Origin: JBGPIK01 sp041484845
GTDB taxonomy: Bacteria; Desulfobacterota; Binatia; UBA9968
Direction: 5' to 3'
Assembly (NCBI GenBank): GCA_041484845.1
Contig: JBGPIK010000160.1
Location: 1 to 13,372, forward strand
DNA: 13,372 nucleotides
Shown here: positions 1 through 8,077 of the stretch, piece by piece
Layout of the letters: every line of letters starts with the position of its first letter
How positions within the stretch are numbered: the first letter of the stretch is position 1
Position numbers and translations under genes: made by a program
Notes under the pieces: model-generated
Told to the model about the DNA's origin: nothing
The model's database searches: none
The model's input: the letters and a program-made list of their open reading frames with translations, nothing else

Positions 1-995
1 GTATAAGCCGCCAGATAAAAAAGCAGCGGCGCGCCGCCCCATTCTTCCCCCGCCACGAGCGCGATGAGCAGGTAGCCCGCATGGGCGATACTCGAATAGG
101 CGAGCATGCGTTTGACGCTGGTCTGGCTCAACGCGAGCAAATTGCCGACGGTCATCGTCGCGATCGCGATGATCCATAAAGGCAACGCCCAGTCGCTGTC
201 CAACGGCGATAGCCTGTGCAAAAGAATGCGCGCCCAGGCGCCGAAGGCGGCGGCTTTCACGGCCACCGACATGAATCCGGTTACGGGCGTCGGAGCGCCT
301 TCGTAAACGTCCGGCACCCAAAAATGAAAGGGAACCGCCGCGACTTTAAAAGCAAATCCGATCAGCAGCAGCAATGCCCCGGCAATCAGGTAGAGAGGCC
401 AATCCGCCGGCGACTCGATGAGATAAGCGGAAATCGTGTTGAGATTGGTCGATCCGGTCGCGCCATAGATCAACGCGATGCCGTAAAGTAGAAATCCGGT
501 GGCGAAGGCGCCCATCAGAAAATACTTCATTGCCGCTTCGCTCGAGCGAGCGCTGGCGCGCCACATTCCGGTCAGGACATAAACCGCAACCGACATGGTC
601 TCGAGGCCAAGGAAAAAAACCATGAGATCGTTGGCCGCGGTCATGAGTATCATTCCGACCGTGGCAAACAAAACCAATGCGTAGAACTCGCCCTCATGGA
701 TTTGCAGGTCCCTGACATACTGGATCGACGAGAGTATCGTGAGCGCGGCCGCCGCGATCGAGATTTGCGTGAAGAACAGCGCGAAATTGTCCAGCAATAC
801 TGCATTGCCGAATGCTCCCTCGCGGCTGCCCCACAGCAATAGGGTCTCGGCTCCACCCAATCCGAGACCGAGAACGCTGATCCATGCCAACAAGCCCTTT
901 TCCCGATCCTGCAAAAATAAATCGAGCAGCATGACGACCAGGGCCGTCAACAGGACTTGAGCCGCGGGAAGAAGCGGAATCAGGTTAACGTCCAT
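1..995 (-). CDS. nuoN: NADH-quinone oxidoreductase subunit N (partial, C-terminus beyond window)
   Basis: One of the three antiporter-like proton-pumping subunits of the complex I membrane arm. Reading the minus strand from the ATG at 995 gives about 331 open codons to the window edge; the family is usually about 480-500 residues, so roughly the last third is missing because of the window limit, not truncation. The sequence is strongly hydrophobic with many membrane helices. It contains FFLGLETMSVAVYVL (Glu132), AFKVAAVPFHFWVPD (Lys217), APTPVTGFMSVAVKAA (Lys247) and GNLLALSQTSVKRMLAYSS. Glu132, Lys217 and Lys247 correspond to the charged residues of the proton path known in E. coli NuoN. The start overlaps the last codons of nuoM by 11 bases, which suggests translational coupling, and a GGAGA lies about a dozen bases upstream. 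Identity is certain; only the end is unseen. Confidence 0.97.
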   Translation of the reverse strand, partial: MDVNLIPLLPAAQVLLTALVVMLLDLFLQDREKGLLAWISVLGLGLGGAETLLLWGSREGAFGNAVLLDNFALFFTQISIAAAALTILSSIQYVRDLQIHEGEFYALVLFATVGMILMTAANDLMVFFLGLETMSVAVYVLTGMWRASARSSEAAMKYFLMGAFATGFLLYGIALIYGATGSTNLNTISAYLIESPADWPLYLIAGALLLLIGFAFKVAAVPFHFWVPDVYEGAPTPVTGFMSVAVKAAAFGAWARILLHRLSPLDSDWALPLWIIAIATMTVGNLLALSQTSVKRMLAYSSIAHAGYLLIALVAGEEWGGAPLLFYLAAY

Positions 996-2541
996 CGCTT
1001 TTCTTCTCTCCGCTATCGTCGTGGTCGGTCGCTACCGGCGCGGACTGAATCGTAAATATTCTCTTGAGCGTCAGATCAACCGCGGGTTTCATTTTGTTTA
1101 AGAAGGGCTGGGGGTAGACACCCATAACGACGATCAGGGCTAAAATCGGCACGAGGATAAGAATCTCCCGGCCGTTCAGATCTTTGAGCTTTTCATTTTC
1201 CGGATGGGTCAGCGGACCATAAATGACCCGACGGTACATCCAGAGCATGTAGATGGCCCCCAAGATTACGCCGGTGGCCGCAGCGGCGGTCCAGCCGGGA
1301 GTCACATTGAAGGCGCCGAGCAAGATTAAAAATTCACCGACGAAGCCGTTGAGTCCGGGCAAACCGATGGACGAGAACATCACCACGAGAAATATTGCGG
1401 AGAAAATCGGCAACTGTTTCCACAGGCCGCCGAAATCTTCGATCAGGCGCGTATGGCGCCGGTCATAAATCATGCCGACAAGCAAAAAGAGCGCGCCGGT
1501 GGACAGACCATGACTGAGCATTTGATAAATCGAGCCCTGCAGTCCCTGGATATTGAGCGCGAAAAGGCCGAGCATACAGAAGCCCAGATGGCTGACGGAC
1601 GAATAGGCGACCAGCTTTTTGATATCCGTTTGCATCATCGCCACCACCGCGCCATAAATGATCCCGATCACGGCCAACGCAATGAAAATCGGGGCCGCCG
1701 CAAGCGCGGCATCGGGGAACAGCGGAATCGCGAAGCGGAGAAAACCGTAAGTGCCAAGCTTGAGTAAAATGGCGGCGAGGATCACCGATCCCGCCGTGGG
1801 CGCTTCCACGTGCGCATCGGGCAGCCAGGTATGAAACGGGAATAGCGGCACCTTAATGGCAAAGGAGAGCGCGAAGGCGAAAAAGAGCCAGGTCTGCTCC
1901 GGGAAGGGCAAACGCAACTCATAAAGCCGTAGAAGATCAAAGGTCAGGACTTGCGTCACCTCGGCATGGCGGGTCGCGAGATAAATAATCGCGACCAGCA
2001 TGAGCAGGCTGCCGGCCATGGTGTAGACGACAAATTTTAACGCCGCGTAAATTCGCCGCGTGCCGCCCCAAACGCCGATGAGAAAATACATCGGCACGAG
2101 CATGATCTCCCAGAAGACGTAAAAGAGAAAAAGATCCAGCGCCACGAATGCGCCAAGCATCCCGGTTTCTAACAAAAGCATGAAGAACAAGTACTCTTTC
2201 ACTTTGTCATGCACCGACCACGAGGCCAGAATCGCGATAGGCATGAGCAGCGTCGTGAGCAGGATCAAGAACAGACTGATGCCGTCAATGCCGACGGTAT
2301 ACTCGATGCCGTAAAAAGGCATCCACGGGATACGCTCGATCAGCTGCATCTCGCCCTTGCTGCCGTCAAATTGGTTCAAAATGCCGAGCGACCAGAGAAA
2401 GTTCACAGCACTTATGATCAAGGCAACGGCAAAAAGCAGCTGTCTCTGCTGGCGCGAAACCAGCAGCAAGGCCAAGGCCCCGATAACGGGGATGGCGAGC
2501 AGCAGAGTTAAATCTCCGATGGCAAAACCCGGTGTCATCAT
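985..2541 (-). CDS. nuoM: NADH-quinone oxidoreductase subunit M
   Basis: Antiporter-like, proton-translocating membrane subunit of complex I, lying between NuoL and NuoN in the membrane arm. It has 518 residues, normal for the family, with about 14 hydrophobic helices. Visible landmarks are FWEIMLVPMYFLIG (Glu145), SFAIKVPLFPFHTWLPDAH (Lys230, the broken-helix motif), AAILLKLGTYG (Lys261) and the DIKKLVAYSSVSHLG block. These match the conserved Glu and Lys residues of the proton channel. The C-terminus has a short charged tail rich in Asp, Lys and Ser, variable in the family. The gene starts with two consecutive ATGs; the first overlaps the nuoL stop codon, and the second would also be possible. 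nuoN begins inside its last codons. No defects are seen. Confidence 0.98.
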   Translation of the reverse strand: MMTPGFAIGDLTLLLAIPVIGALALLLVSRQQRQLLFAVALIISAVNFLWSLGILNQFDGSKGEMQLIERIPWMPFYGIEYTVGIDGISLFLILLTTLLMPIAILASWSVHDKVKEYLFFMLLLETGMLGAFVALDLFLFYVFWEIMLVPMYFLIGVWGGTRRIYAALKFVVYTMAGSLLMLVAIIYLATRHAEVTQVLTFDLLRLYELRLPFPEQTWLFFAFALSFAIKVPLFPFHTWLPDAHVEAPTAGSVILAAILLKLGTYGFLRFAIPLFPDAALAAAPIFIALAVIGIIYGAVVAMMQTDIKKLVAYSSVSHLGFCMLGLFALNIQGLQGSIYQMLSHGLSTGALFLLVGMIYDRRHTRLIEDFGGLWKQLPIFSAIFLVVMFSSIGLPGLNGFVGEFLILLGAFNVTPGWTAAAATGVILGAIYMLWMYRRVIYGPLTHPENEKLKDLNGREILILVPILALIVVMGVYPQPFLNKMKPAVDLTLKRIFTIQSAPVATDHDDSGEKKSDGR

Positions 2542-4475
2542 TGCTGACCAAGGTAATAGGCCAGGAGCGCCAACGTCCCGGCAATAAAACCGACCAAGTA
2601 GTGCTGCACGTTGCCCGTTTGCATGCCGCGCCAGATTGAACTTAAGCCGCGGGCGCTCGCGGCGACACCGTTAACCGCGCCGTCAATCACCTTCGGATCA
2701 AACGATTGGGCTAGCGCCCGCGAAATCGCGGTGAACGGCCGCACGATTAAGGAATCATAAAGCTCATCGATGTAATACTTGTTCAGCAGCAGCCGATAGG
2801 GTCCGCCTCCGGCTAGGGCGGAAAAACGTTCCGGCACTTTCGCGCCGCGGCCGTAGGATAGGTAGGCGAGCAGTATGCCCAGGCCAACAATCGCCAGGGT
2901 TAGCAACATCAATGTGATTTCGGTATTGAGAGATCCGTGTCCAGCTTCATGGGCGGCGCCGAAGATCGGCGCTAACCACTGAACCCAGCGGCTGCCCCAG
3001 AGATATTCCGGCGCGCCCAGCCAGCCGGTAAAAATCGAACCGATCGCGAGGATAATCAGAGGCAGCGTCATGACTGCGGGGGACTCGTGGATATGAGCCT
3101 TCGTGCGCTCATCGGCGCGACACGTGCCGTGAAAAACCAAGAAGAGTTGCCGAAACATGTAAAAGGCGGTCATTCCCGCTGTTATCCAGGCGACCGCCCA
3201 AAGAGCGGGTGAACCGTAAGGGCTGCTAAAAGCCTGCCAGAGGATCAGATCTTTGGAGAAAAAACCCGCAGTGAAAGGCGCGCCCGCAATGGCTAAGGTG
3301 GCAATGACATACGTCCAATAAGTCGTCGGCAGGTGAGATTTAAGCCCGCCCATCTTGCGCATGTCCTGCTCGCCGCTGAGGGCGTGAATGACGCTGCCCG
3401 AGCCCAAAAACAGACAGGCCTTGAAAAACGCGTGCGTAAAGAGATGAAAAATCGCAGCTCCGAATGCGCCGACGCCTACCGCGATAAACATGTACCCTAA
3501 TTGGCTCACGGTCGAATAAGCGAGAACGCGTTTGATATCGTTCTGCGTCAGGGCCACAGTAGCCGCGAAAAAAGCGGTCGCCGCGCCGATCGCGGCGATC
3601 AGCCATAATGTCATGGGCGCGAGCGCGAAGAGAAAGTGCAACCGCGCTGTCATGTAAACACCGGCCGTAACCATGGTGGCGGCATGGATCAGTGCGCTCA
3701 CCGGTGTCGGACCGGCCATGGCGTCGGGCAACCAGACAAACAACGGGATCTGCGCCGACTTGCCGGTGGCACCGACAAAAAGAAGCAACGTGATCAGGGT
3801 AATCATCCCGGGGCCGAGCAATTGAATCTGTTTCTCTAGTTCGAGGAAGTCGAGTGTCCAGATACCATGACGGCCGAGTTCGGTCACCAGCAGCAGTATC
3901 CCCAGCACGAAGCCGAAGTCGCCGATGCGATTGACGATGAAGGCCTTATTACCCGCGATCGCGTTATTGGGATCGTTGTACCAGAAACCGATGAGCAGGT
4001 AGGAGCAGAGTCCCACGCCTTCCCAGCCGACGAAAAGGAGCAAAAGACTGTCCCCCATCACCAACGTGAGCATGAAGAATATGAAAAGGTTGAGATAGGC
4101 GAAAAAGCGCACCATCCCATCATCGTGTCCCATGTAGCCGAGCGAATAAATGTGGATCAGAAAACCGATTCCTGTGACGACGAGAAGCATGACGGCCGTC
4201 AAGGCGTCGACCTGAAACGAGAGTTTGACCTGAAAAGGGCCGGACTCGATCCAGGTATAAAGGGTATCGCGAAAAACACCCGTGGCCGGCAGCAGCCAGA
4301 ATACATAGAGCGACAGCGCCAACGAAATTCCAACGGCTAGGCACGCCAGTAGACCGGCCATATTTTTCCCTAACCGTCGACCGAAAAAAATATTCATCGC
4401 GCTCCCGAGCAGGGGAATCAGCGGAATCCAGCGCAGGAAATCTAAATTGGCGATAGTTTGGGTCGCGCTTACCAT
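2538..4475 (-). CDS. nuoL: NADH-quinone oxidoreductase subunit L
   Basis: The distal, largest antiporter-like subunit of complex I, with the long lateral amphipathic helix that runs along the membrane arm. It has 645 residues, within the usual 600-660 range. Landmarks in order: FQVDALTAVMLLVVTGIG (about 87-104), FVGWEGVGLCSYLLIGFW (Glu152), GATGKSAQIPLFVWLPDAM (Lys239), GPTPVSALIHAATMVTAG (255-272) and TQNDIKRVLAYSTVSQLGY. A hydrophilic stretch near 585-625 before a final hydrophobic helix fits the lateral helix and last transmembrane anchor. The Glu and Lys residues are those known to be needed for proton transfer in the family. The start ATG overlaps the stop codon of nuoK (AAATGGTAA), so translation is probably coupled. 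The protein appears intact. Confidence 0.98.
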   Translation of the reverse strand: MVSATQTIANLDFLRWIPLIPLLGSAMNIFFGRRLGKNMAGLLACLAVGISLALSLYVFWLLPATGVFRDTLYTWIESGPFQVKLSFQVDALTAVMLLVVTGIGFLIHIYSLGYMGHDDGMVRFFAYLNLFIFFMLTLVMGDSLLLLFVGWEGVGLCSYLLIGFWYNDPNNAIAGNKAFIVNRIGDFGFVLGILLLVTELGRHGIWTLDFLELEKQIQLLGPGMITLITLLLFVGATGKSAQIPLFVWLPDAMAGPTPVSALIHAATMVTAGVYMTARLHFLFALAPMTLWLIAAIGAATAFFAATVALTQNDIKRVLAYSTVSQLGYMFIAVGVGAFGAAIFHLFTHAFFKACLFLGSGSVIHALSGEQDMRKMGGLKSHLPTTYWTYVIATLAIAGAPFTAGFFSKDLILWQAFSSPYGSPALWAVAWITAGMTAFYMFRQLFLVFHGTCRADERTKAHIHESPAVMTLPLIILAIGSIFTGWLGAPEYLWGSRWVQWLAPIFGAAHEAGHGSLNTEITLMLLTLAIVGLGILLAYLSYGRGAKVPERFSALAGGGPYRLLLNKYYIDELYDSLIVRPFTAISRALAQSFDPKVIDGAVNGVAASARGLSSIWRGMQTGNVQHYLVGFIAGTLALLAYYLGQQ

Positions 4476-4771
4476 TTCAAAAGCTGCATCTCCTGCGGAT
4501 CGAGAGATTGGCGGTGGCGAAATACTGAAATAATGATGGCGAGGCCAATCACCGCTTCCGCCGCCGCCACCGCCATGACGAAGAAAACCACGACTTGCCC
4601 AGTGATCGATCCGAGGTAGCGTGAAAACGCGATAAACGTCAGATTGACGGCATTGAGCATGAGCTCAACGGACATCAAAACGACGATGAGATTGCGCCGG
4701 ATGAGAACGCCGATGACGCCGATGGCGAAGACCACCGCGCTGAGTATAAGGTAATAGTTAAGCGGCACCAT
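4469..4771 (-). CDS. nuoK: NADH-quinone oxidoreductase subunit K
   Basis: Small membrane subunit of complex I with three transmembrane helices, the bacterial counterpart of mitochondrial ND4L. It has 100 residues, the same length as E. coli NuoK. The two buried glutamates essential for energy coupling are in the canonical places: Glu36 in LMSVELMLNAVN and Glu72 in AVAAAEAVIGLAI. The chosen ATG lies six bases after the nuoJ stop; a GGGAG about 13 bases upstream is a weak ribosome-binding site. A GTG is the second codon. The 3' end overlaps the start of nuoL. Confidence 0.98.
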   Translation of the reverse strand: MVPLNYYLILSAVVFAIGVIGVLIRRNLIVVLMSVELMLNAVNLTFIAFSRYLGSITGQVVVFFVMAVAAAEAVIGLAIIISVFRHRQSLDPQEMQLLKW

Positions 4772-4777
4772 GATGGA

Positions 4778-5272
4778 TTAATGCTCCCTCTTCGCCAAAA
4801 CCACGGCGCCCACGATCGCCACTAAGAGCAAGACCGAAGCCATTTCAAAGGGCAGGGCGAAATCGGTAAAAAGGCTCTTGGCCAGCATTTCAGGGCTGCC
4901 AAACAATTCCGTGCCCGCCACCGGATCCGGCGCCGGCTCGACGCCGTTCATTACGGCAACCAATGATCCCGCCAGCAGCAGCGCTGCTATCGTTCCAAAT
5001 CCCCACCAAGTGCCGTGCCGTTGTTCCAATGGGGTGGGATTAAGAAGCATGATCACGAAAAGAAACAGAACCATGATCGCGCCGGCGTAAATTAACACTT
5101 GCAGCACGCCGACCATGGGTGCATGGAGCGTCAAGAAAAAAGTCGCAATTAAAAACAGGGCGGCCACCAGCGCCATGGCACTGTGGACGACATTGCGCTG
5201 GAAAACGACCGTGAGTGAAGAAACCACTAATAGTCCTGCGAGCACGTAAAAGACAATCATTGAAGGCGTCAT
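4778..5272 (-). CDS. nuoJ: NADH-quinone oxidoreductase subunit J
   Basis: Membrane subunit of complex I, the counterpart of mitochondrial ND6, sitting between NuoA/H and NuoK and helping to couple quinone chemistry to pumping. From the ATG at 5272 it has 164 residues with five hydrophobic segments. The conserved third helix is clear: GVLQVLIYAGAIMVLFLFVIM, which contains the glycine-rich pi-bulge region of the family. The open frame extends upstream to a TTG at 5299 inside nuoH, but those residues are not like the family. ATG 5272, or the ATG at 5260 just before IVFYVLAG, is a better start. nuoH ends only 13 bases upstream, leaving no room for nuoI, which is usually found between nuoH and nuoJ. 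Confidence 0.95.
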   Translation of the reverse strand: MTPSMIVFYVLAGLLVVSSLTVVFQRNVVHSAMALVAALFLIATFFLTLHAPMVGVLQVLIYAGAIMVLFLFVIMLLNPTPLEQRHGTWWGFGTIAALLLAGSLVAVMNGVEPAPDPVAGTELFGSPEMLAKSLFTDFALPFEMASVLLLVAIVGAVVLAKREH

Positions 5273-5285
5273 GACATCCAGAGTT

Positions 5286-6419
5286 TTATTGCACGGCAAC
5301 GATCACGATCGCCGTAACTATCACATTCAAGAGGGCTAGCGGGAGAAGCATCTTCCAACCCAGCCGCATGACCTGATCATAGCGAAATCTCGGCACAGTC
5401 CAACGGATTAGAATCTGGAGCCAACAAAAAAAGAGCACTTTCAGCGTAAACGCGGCCACTTGCAACAGGACGATGGCGACCTGAGGCAACAGCCAGACTG
5501 CCGCCCCCCACGGGAAATGAAATCCATCACGCATGAGATAAGGCACCTGCCAACCGCCAAAAAAGAGCGTTGTCGCCAATGCGGCGGCGGTAACGATCTC
5601 GGCAAACTCGCCGGCAAAAAACATAAGGAATTTGCCACCCGAATATTCTACATGGTAACCGGCGACGATCTCCGATTCTCCTTCCGGCAGGTCAAACGGA
5701 ACGCGCTTGGTTTCCGCGATCGCAGCCGTGAAGAAAAGCAGAAAAGCTAGCGGTTGCAAGAAAATGCCCCAAGCGGGAAGCCAGCCGATCGCCGGCTTGA
5801 GGACCATCAAGGATCGCGGCAGCAGCTCGCCGATCAACACGCCTTGGCCGCGCGCGATCTCCTGCAAGTCCAGGGTGCCATAGACCATCAGGATGCCCAT
5901 GACGGACAAGCCCATCGCGACCTCGTAGGAGATCATCTGCGCCGAACCGCGCACGCCGCCGAGCAGCGAAAACTTATTATTGGATGCCCAGGCTCCAATG
6001 ACGATACCGTACACACCCAATGAAGCCATGGCGAAAACATACAGAATGCCCACGTTGAGATTGGCAACCTGAAGATTGATGACGCGATCACCGACAACCA
6101 AGACGTCCCCAAACGGAATCACGGCAAAAGTGACCAACGCGGGAAATAGCGCCATGCACGGAGCCAACGTGTGGAGAAATCGATCGCCCTGCGGCGGTAT
6201 AAAATCTTCTTTGGTGAGGAATTTGAGCGGGTCGGCGACCATGGTGTTGACCAGCCCCAATCCGGCGAAGCCTAAGATGGAAGCCCGGTTCGCGCCAATA
6301 CGGTCTTGAATAAGCGCACTCCCTTTGCGCTCAACCCAGCCAAGCATACCGGCCAGATTGAGAACCATGAAGAGAACCAGAAAAGATTTTGCTGCGACAA
6401 TTGCGATGTCAACGATCAT
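5286..6419 (-). CDS. nuoH: NADH-quinone oxidoreductase subunit H
   Basis: Membrane subunit (ND1 type) that forms much of the quinone-access chamber at the joint with the peripheral arm. It has 377 residues, slightly longer than E. coli NuoH but normal for deltaproteobacterial relatives. Signatures: VERKGSALIQDRIGANR (29-45), VADPLKFLTKEDFIP (61-75), NNKFSLLGGVRGSAQMISYE (147-166) and the long acidic loop AETKRVPFDLPEGESE (235-250) followed by IVAGYHVEYSGGKF. These loops line the quinone cavity and the entrance to the proton path. The start ATG overlaps the nuoG stop as ATGA. In many bacteria nuoI follows directly; here nuoJ does. Confidence 0.98.
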   Translation of the reverse strand: MIVDIAIVAAKSFLVLFMVLNLAGMLGWVERKGSALIQDRIGANRASILGFAGLGLVNTMVADPLKFLTKEDFIPPQGDRFLHTLAPCMALFPALVTFAVIPFGDVLVVGDRVINLQVANLNVGILYVFAMASLGVYGIVIGAWASNNKFSLLGGVRGSAQMISYEVAMGLSVMGILMVYGTLDLQEIARGQGVLIGELLPRSLMVLKPAIGWLPAWGIFLQPLAFLLFFTAAIAETKRVPFDLPEGESEIVAGYHVEYSGGKFLMFFAGEFAEIVTAAALATTLFFGGWQVPYLMRDGFHFPWGAAVWLLPQVAIVLLQVAAFTLKVLFFCWLQILIRWTVPRFRYDQVMRLGWKMLLPLALLNVIVTAIVIVAVQ

Positions 6420-7999
6420 GACTGTTCCGCACCACCCCTACCCAATTGAACCCCCTGGTCTCCGATCGCAGCATAGTTTAGCCCGGTATAGCCCATGACC
6501 TCTTGAGCCAAAGCCCGAAAGATTTCGGCCGGTGTCGAATATGCCACTTTCTCGCCCGACAACTCAAGAAGCCGACTAAAAATATCGCAGTCCTGCAGCG
6601 CCTCATCAGGCGGAATCACCGCGGCATTCAGTTTTTGCACTCGTCCTTTGCGATTGGTGTAGGTGCCTTCCTTTTCACCGAAGTGGGTCGCGGGCAGGAC
6701 GACATGCGCTAGCTTCGCGGTCTCGCTCATGCGAATGTCCTGCACGACCAAAAATGATAATTTTTGCATCGCGCCGCGAAGCGGCTCTCCATGGTTCGCA
6801 ATCGGGTCTTCACCCACTATATAAGCGCAGGAAAAAATTCCAGCAGCAAGTTTTTGGACCAAAGCGTTATATCCGCCATTGGAGCGCACGCCCATGTCGC
6901 GCGCGCCGCGGAAATTCGGCGAACGATCTGGGCTCATCAGGACTTTCTCAACCTCGCTAAGAACGCGCTCCTGATAGAAAACCTCTAGCGCGGGTTCCGT
7001 TGAAACTTTCTTCAACAATTTAGCGAACAGGAAGGCTTCTTCATTGGTGCTTCTTCCCGACAGTACTCCCGCCAGCATTTTCGTCGAACGCAGTCCTGAA
7101 ATTACGGCTTTCAGCGCATTTTCCCAAGTCGTCGGAACGAGCCCCCCTTCTTGACGGATCAGGGGTGTAGTTAAACGCTCGCCGCCGGTTAGTTCATGAA
7201 AGCAATAGCGCCCTTCGTCGCATAACCAGTGACTGTTAACTTCCTCGTTGACCCTGGGCTTAAACCGCGCGATGCGGTTTTGATACGTTTCCACGCTGAT
7301 GTTGCAGCCGGTGCTGCAACCCGGACAAACCGACGGCGTCTTTTCCAAATACCAGACGCGGACTTTGAAACGAAAGTCGCGATCGGTCAATGCGCCGACG
7401 GGACAGATATCGACGACATTGGCGGAGAGGGGGTTGTCGAACACCGAATTCGGGAATACCGCGATGGTGGAGTGGTCGCCACGATTAACCACCGACAACT
7501 CATGGGTGTGGGTGATTTCCTGACAAAAACGCACACAGCGCGTGCACTTGATACAGCGTTCGCCGTCGAAGACCACGTTTGGGCCGAAGATTGTTTTCTT
7601 TCTGTCGTGCTCTTTTCTGTCATCGAAACGGCTCGGCTGGCGATCATGCTCCATATAGTAGTTCTGGAGCTGACACTCTCCTGCCTGGTCGCAAATCGGG
7701 CAGTCGATCGGGTGATTGATAAGCAGAAACTCCATCACCGCTTTGCGCACCGCTAGCACTTTCGGGCTGTCGGTCAAAACGCCCATTCCCTCAGCCACCT
7801 GCGTATTGCAAGCAATCTGCAGCTTGGGCATCTTCTCGATTTCGACCATACACATCCGGCAGTTCCCGGCAATCGAAAGTTTGGGATGGTAGCAATAATG
7901 AGGAATCGCAATGCCCGCTTCCGCCGCCGCCTGAATGACGGTTTTCCCCTTGGTCGTAATGACCTCTTTGCCATTAATGGTTAGTTTTACTGGGTCCAT
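6416..7999 (-). CDS. nuoG: NADH-quinone oxidoreductase subunit G, short form with N7 cluster site
   Basis: Fe-S subunit of the NADH module. From ATG 7999 it has 527 residues; residue numbers here count from an in-frame TTG at 8008, three codons earlier. N-terminal 2Fe-2S domain: Cys39, Cys50, Cys53, Cys67 (N1b). His-Cys cluster: His99, Cys103, Cys106, Cys112 (N5). 4Fe-4S: Cys152, Cys155, Cys158, Cys202 (N4). A fourth set, Cys228, Cys231, Cys235, Cys263, matches the N7 site of Thermus and E. coli, absent from mitochondria. The rest (about 265-500) is a reduced molybdopterin-oxidoreductase-like domain with DPIANHGEPLRGAMQ and VLPATHFGEKEGTYTNRKGR. Family members are commonly about 680-900 residues, so this domain is short. 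ATG 7999 is preferred because the TTG lies inside a heptamer repeat. No clear Shine-Dalgarno sequence precedes either codon. The stop overlaps nuoH. Confidence 0.95.
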   Translation of the reverse strand: MDPVKLTINGKEVITTKGKTVIQAAAEAGIAIPHYCYHPKLSIAGNCRMCMVEIEKMPKLQIACNTQVAEGMGVLTDSPKVLAVRKAVMEFLLINHPIDCPICDQAGECQLQNYYMEHDRQPSRFDDRKEHDRKKTIFGPNVVFDGERCIKCTRCVRFCQEITHTHELSVVNRGDHSTIAVFPNSVFDNPLSANVVDICPVGALTDRDFRFKVRVWYLEKTPSVCPGCSTGCNISVETYQNRIARFKPRVNEEVNSHWLCDEGRYCFHELTGGERLTTPLIRQEGGLVPTTWENALKAVISGLRSTKMLAGVLSGRSTNEEAFLFAKLLKKVSTEPALEVFYQERVLSEVEKVLMSPDRSPNFRGARDMGVRSNGGYNALVQKLAAGIFSCAYIVGEDPIANHGEPLRGAMQKLSFLVVQDIRMSETAKLAHVVLPATHFGEKEGTYTNRKGRVQKLNAAVIPPDEALQDCDIFSRLLELSGEKVAYSTPAEIFRALAQEVMGYTGLNYAAIGDQGVQLGRGGAEQS

Positions 8000-8002
8000 A
8001 GA

Positions 8003-8016
8003 AGTCAAAAGTCAAA
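8003..8016. repeat. Tandem heptamer pair at the nuoG start
   Basis: Two identical head-to-tail copies of AGTCAAA (plus strand; TTTGACT on the coding strand) lie just upstream of the nuoG ATG, occupying the usual ribosome-binding position. They join directly to the palindrome at 8019-8076. With only two units this could be chance, but it resembles short tandem heptamer repeats known from intergenic DNA in some bacteria. Confidence 0.5.
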
Positions 8017-8018
8017 TT

Positions 8019-8076
8019 GGAGTGATGGAGTATTGGGTTTCCGAATCCACCCATTACTCCACCACTCCATCACTCC
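8019..8076. repeat. Imperfect palindrome of octamer repeats filling the nuoF-nuoG gap
   Basis: On the plus strand GGAGTGATGGAG (8019-8030) is exactly the reverse complement of CTCCATCACTCC (8065-8076). The right side consists of three head-to-tail octamers, ATTACTCC, ACCACTCC and ATCACTCC (8053-8076), preceded by ACCC. The left side holds two octamers in inverse orientation followed by GGGT. Pairing continues inward (GGGT with ACCC) if one right-hand octamer bulges out. It fills nearly all the space between the nuoF stop at 8078 and nuoG. It would form a strong hairpin in the transcript but has no T tract, so it is not a typical terminator. It may be a REP-like or STRR-like intergenic element. 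Confidence 0.85.
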
Positions 8077-8077
8077 G

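Noticed and set aside
3867..4340. A 157-codon plus-strand open frame inside nuoL
   Set aside because: Composition (rich in Glu, His and Gln) is what antisense of a membrane-protein gene gives, and nuoL is intact on the other strand.
5273..5299. TTG at 5299 as the start of nuoJ
   Set aside because: It would place nine extra non-conserved residues inside the nuoH end; the ATG at 5272 (or 5260) gives a family-like N-terminus.
7229..7756. A 175-codon plus-strand open frame inside nuoG
   Set aside because: It lies opposite the Fe-S region of nuoG, where all cluster cysteines are conserved on the minus strand; no family resemblance.
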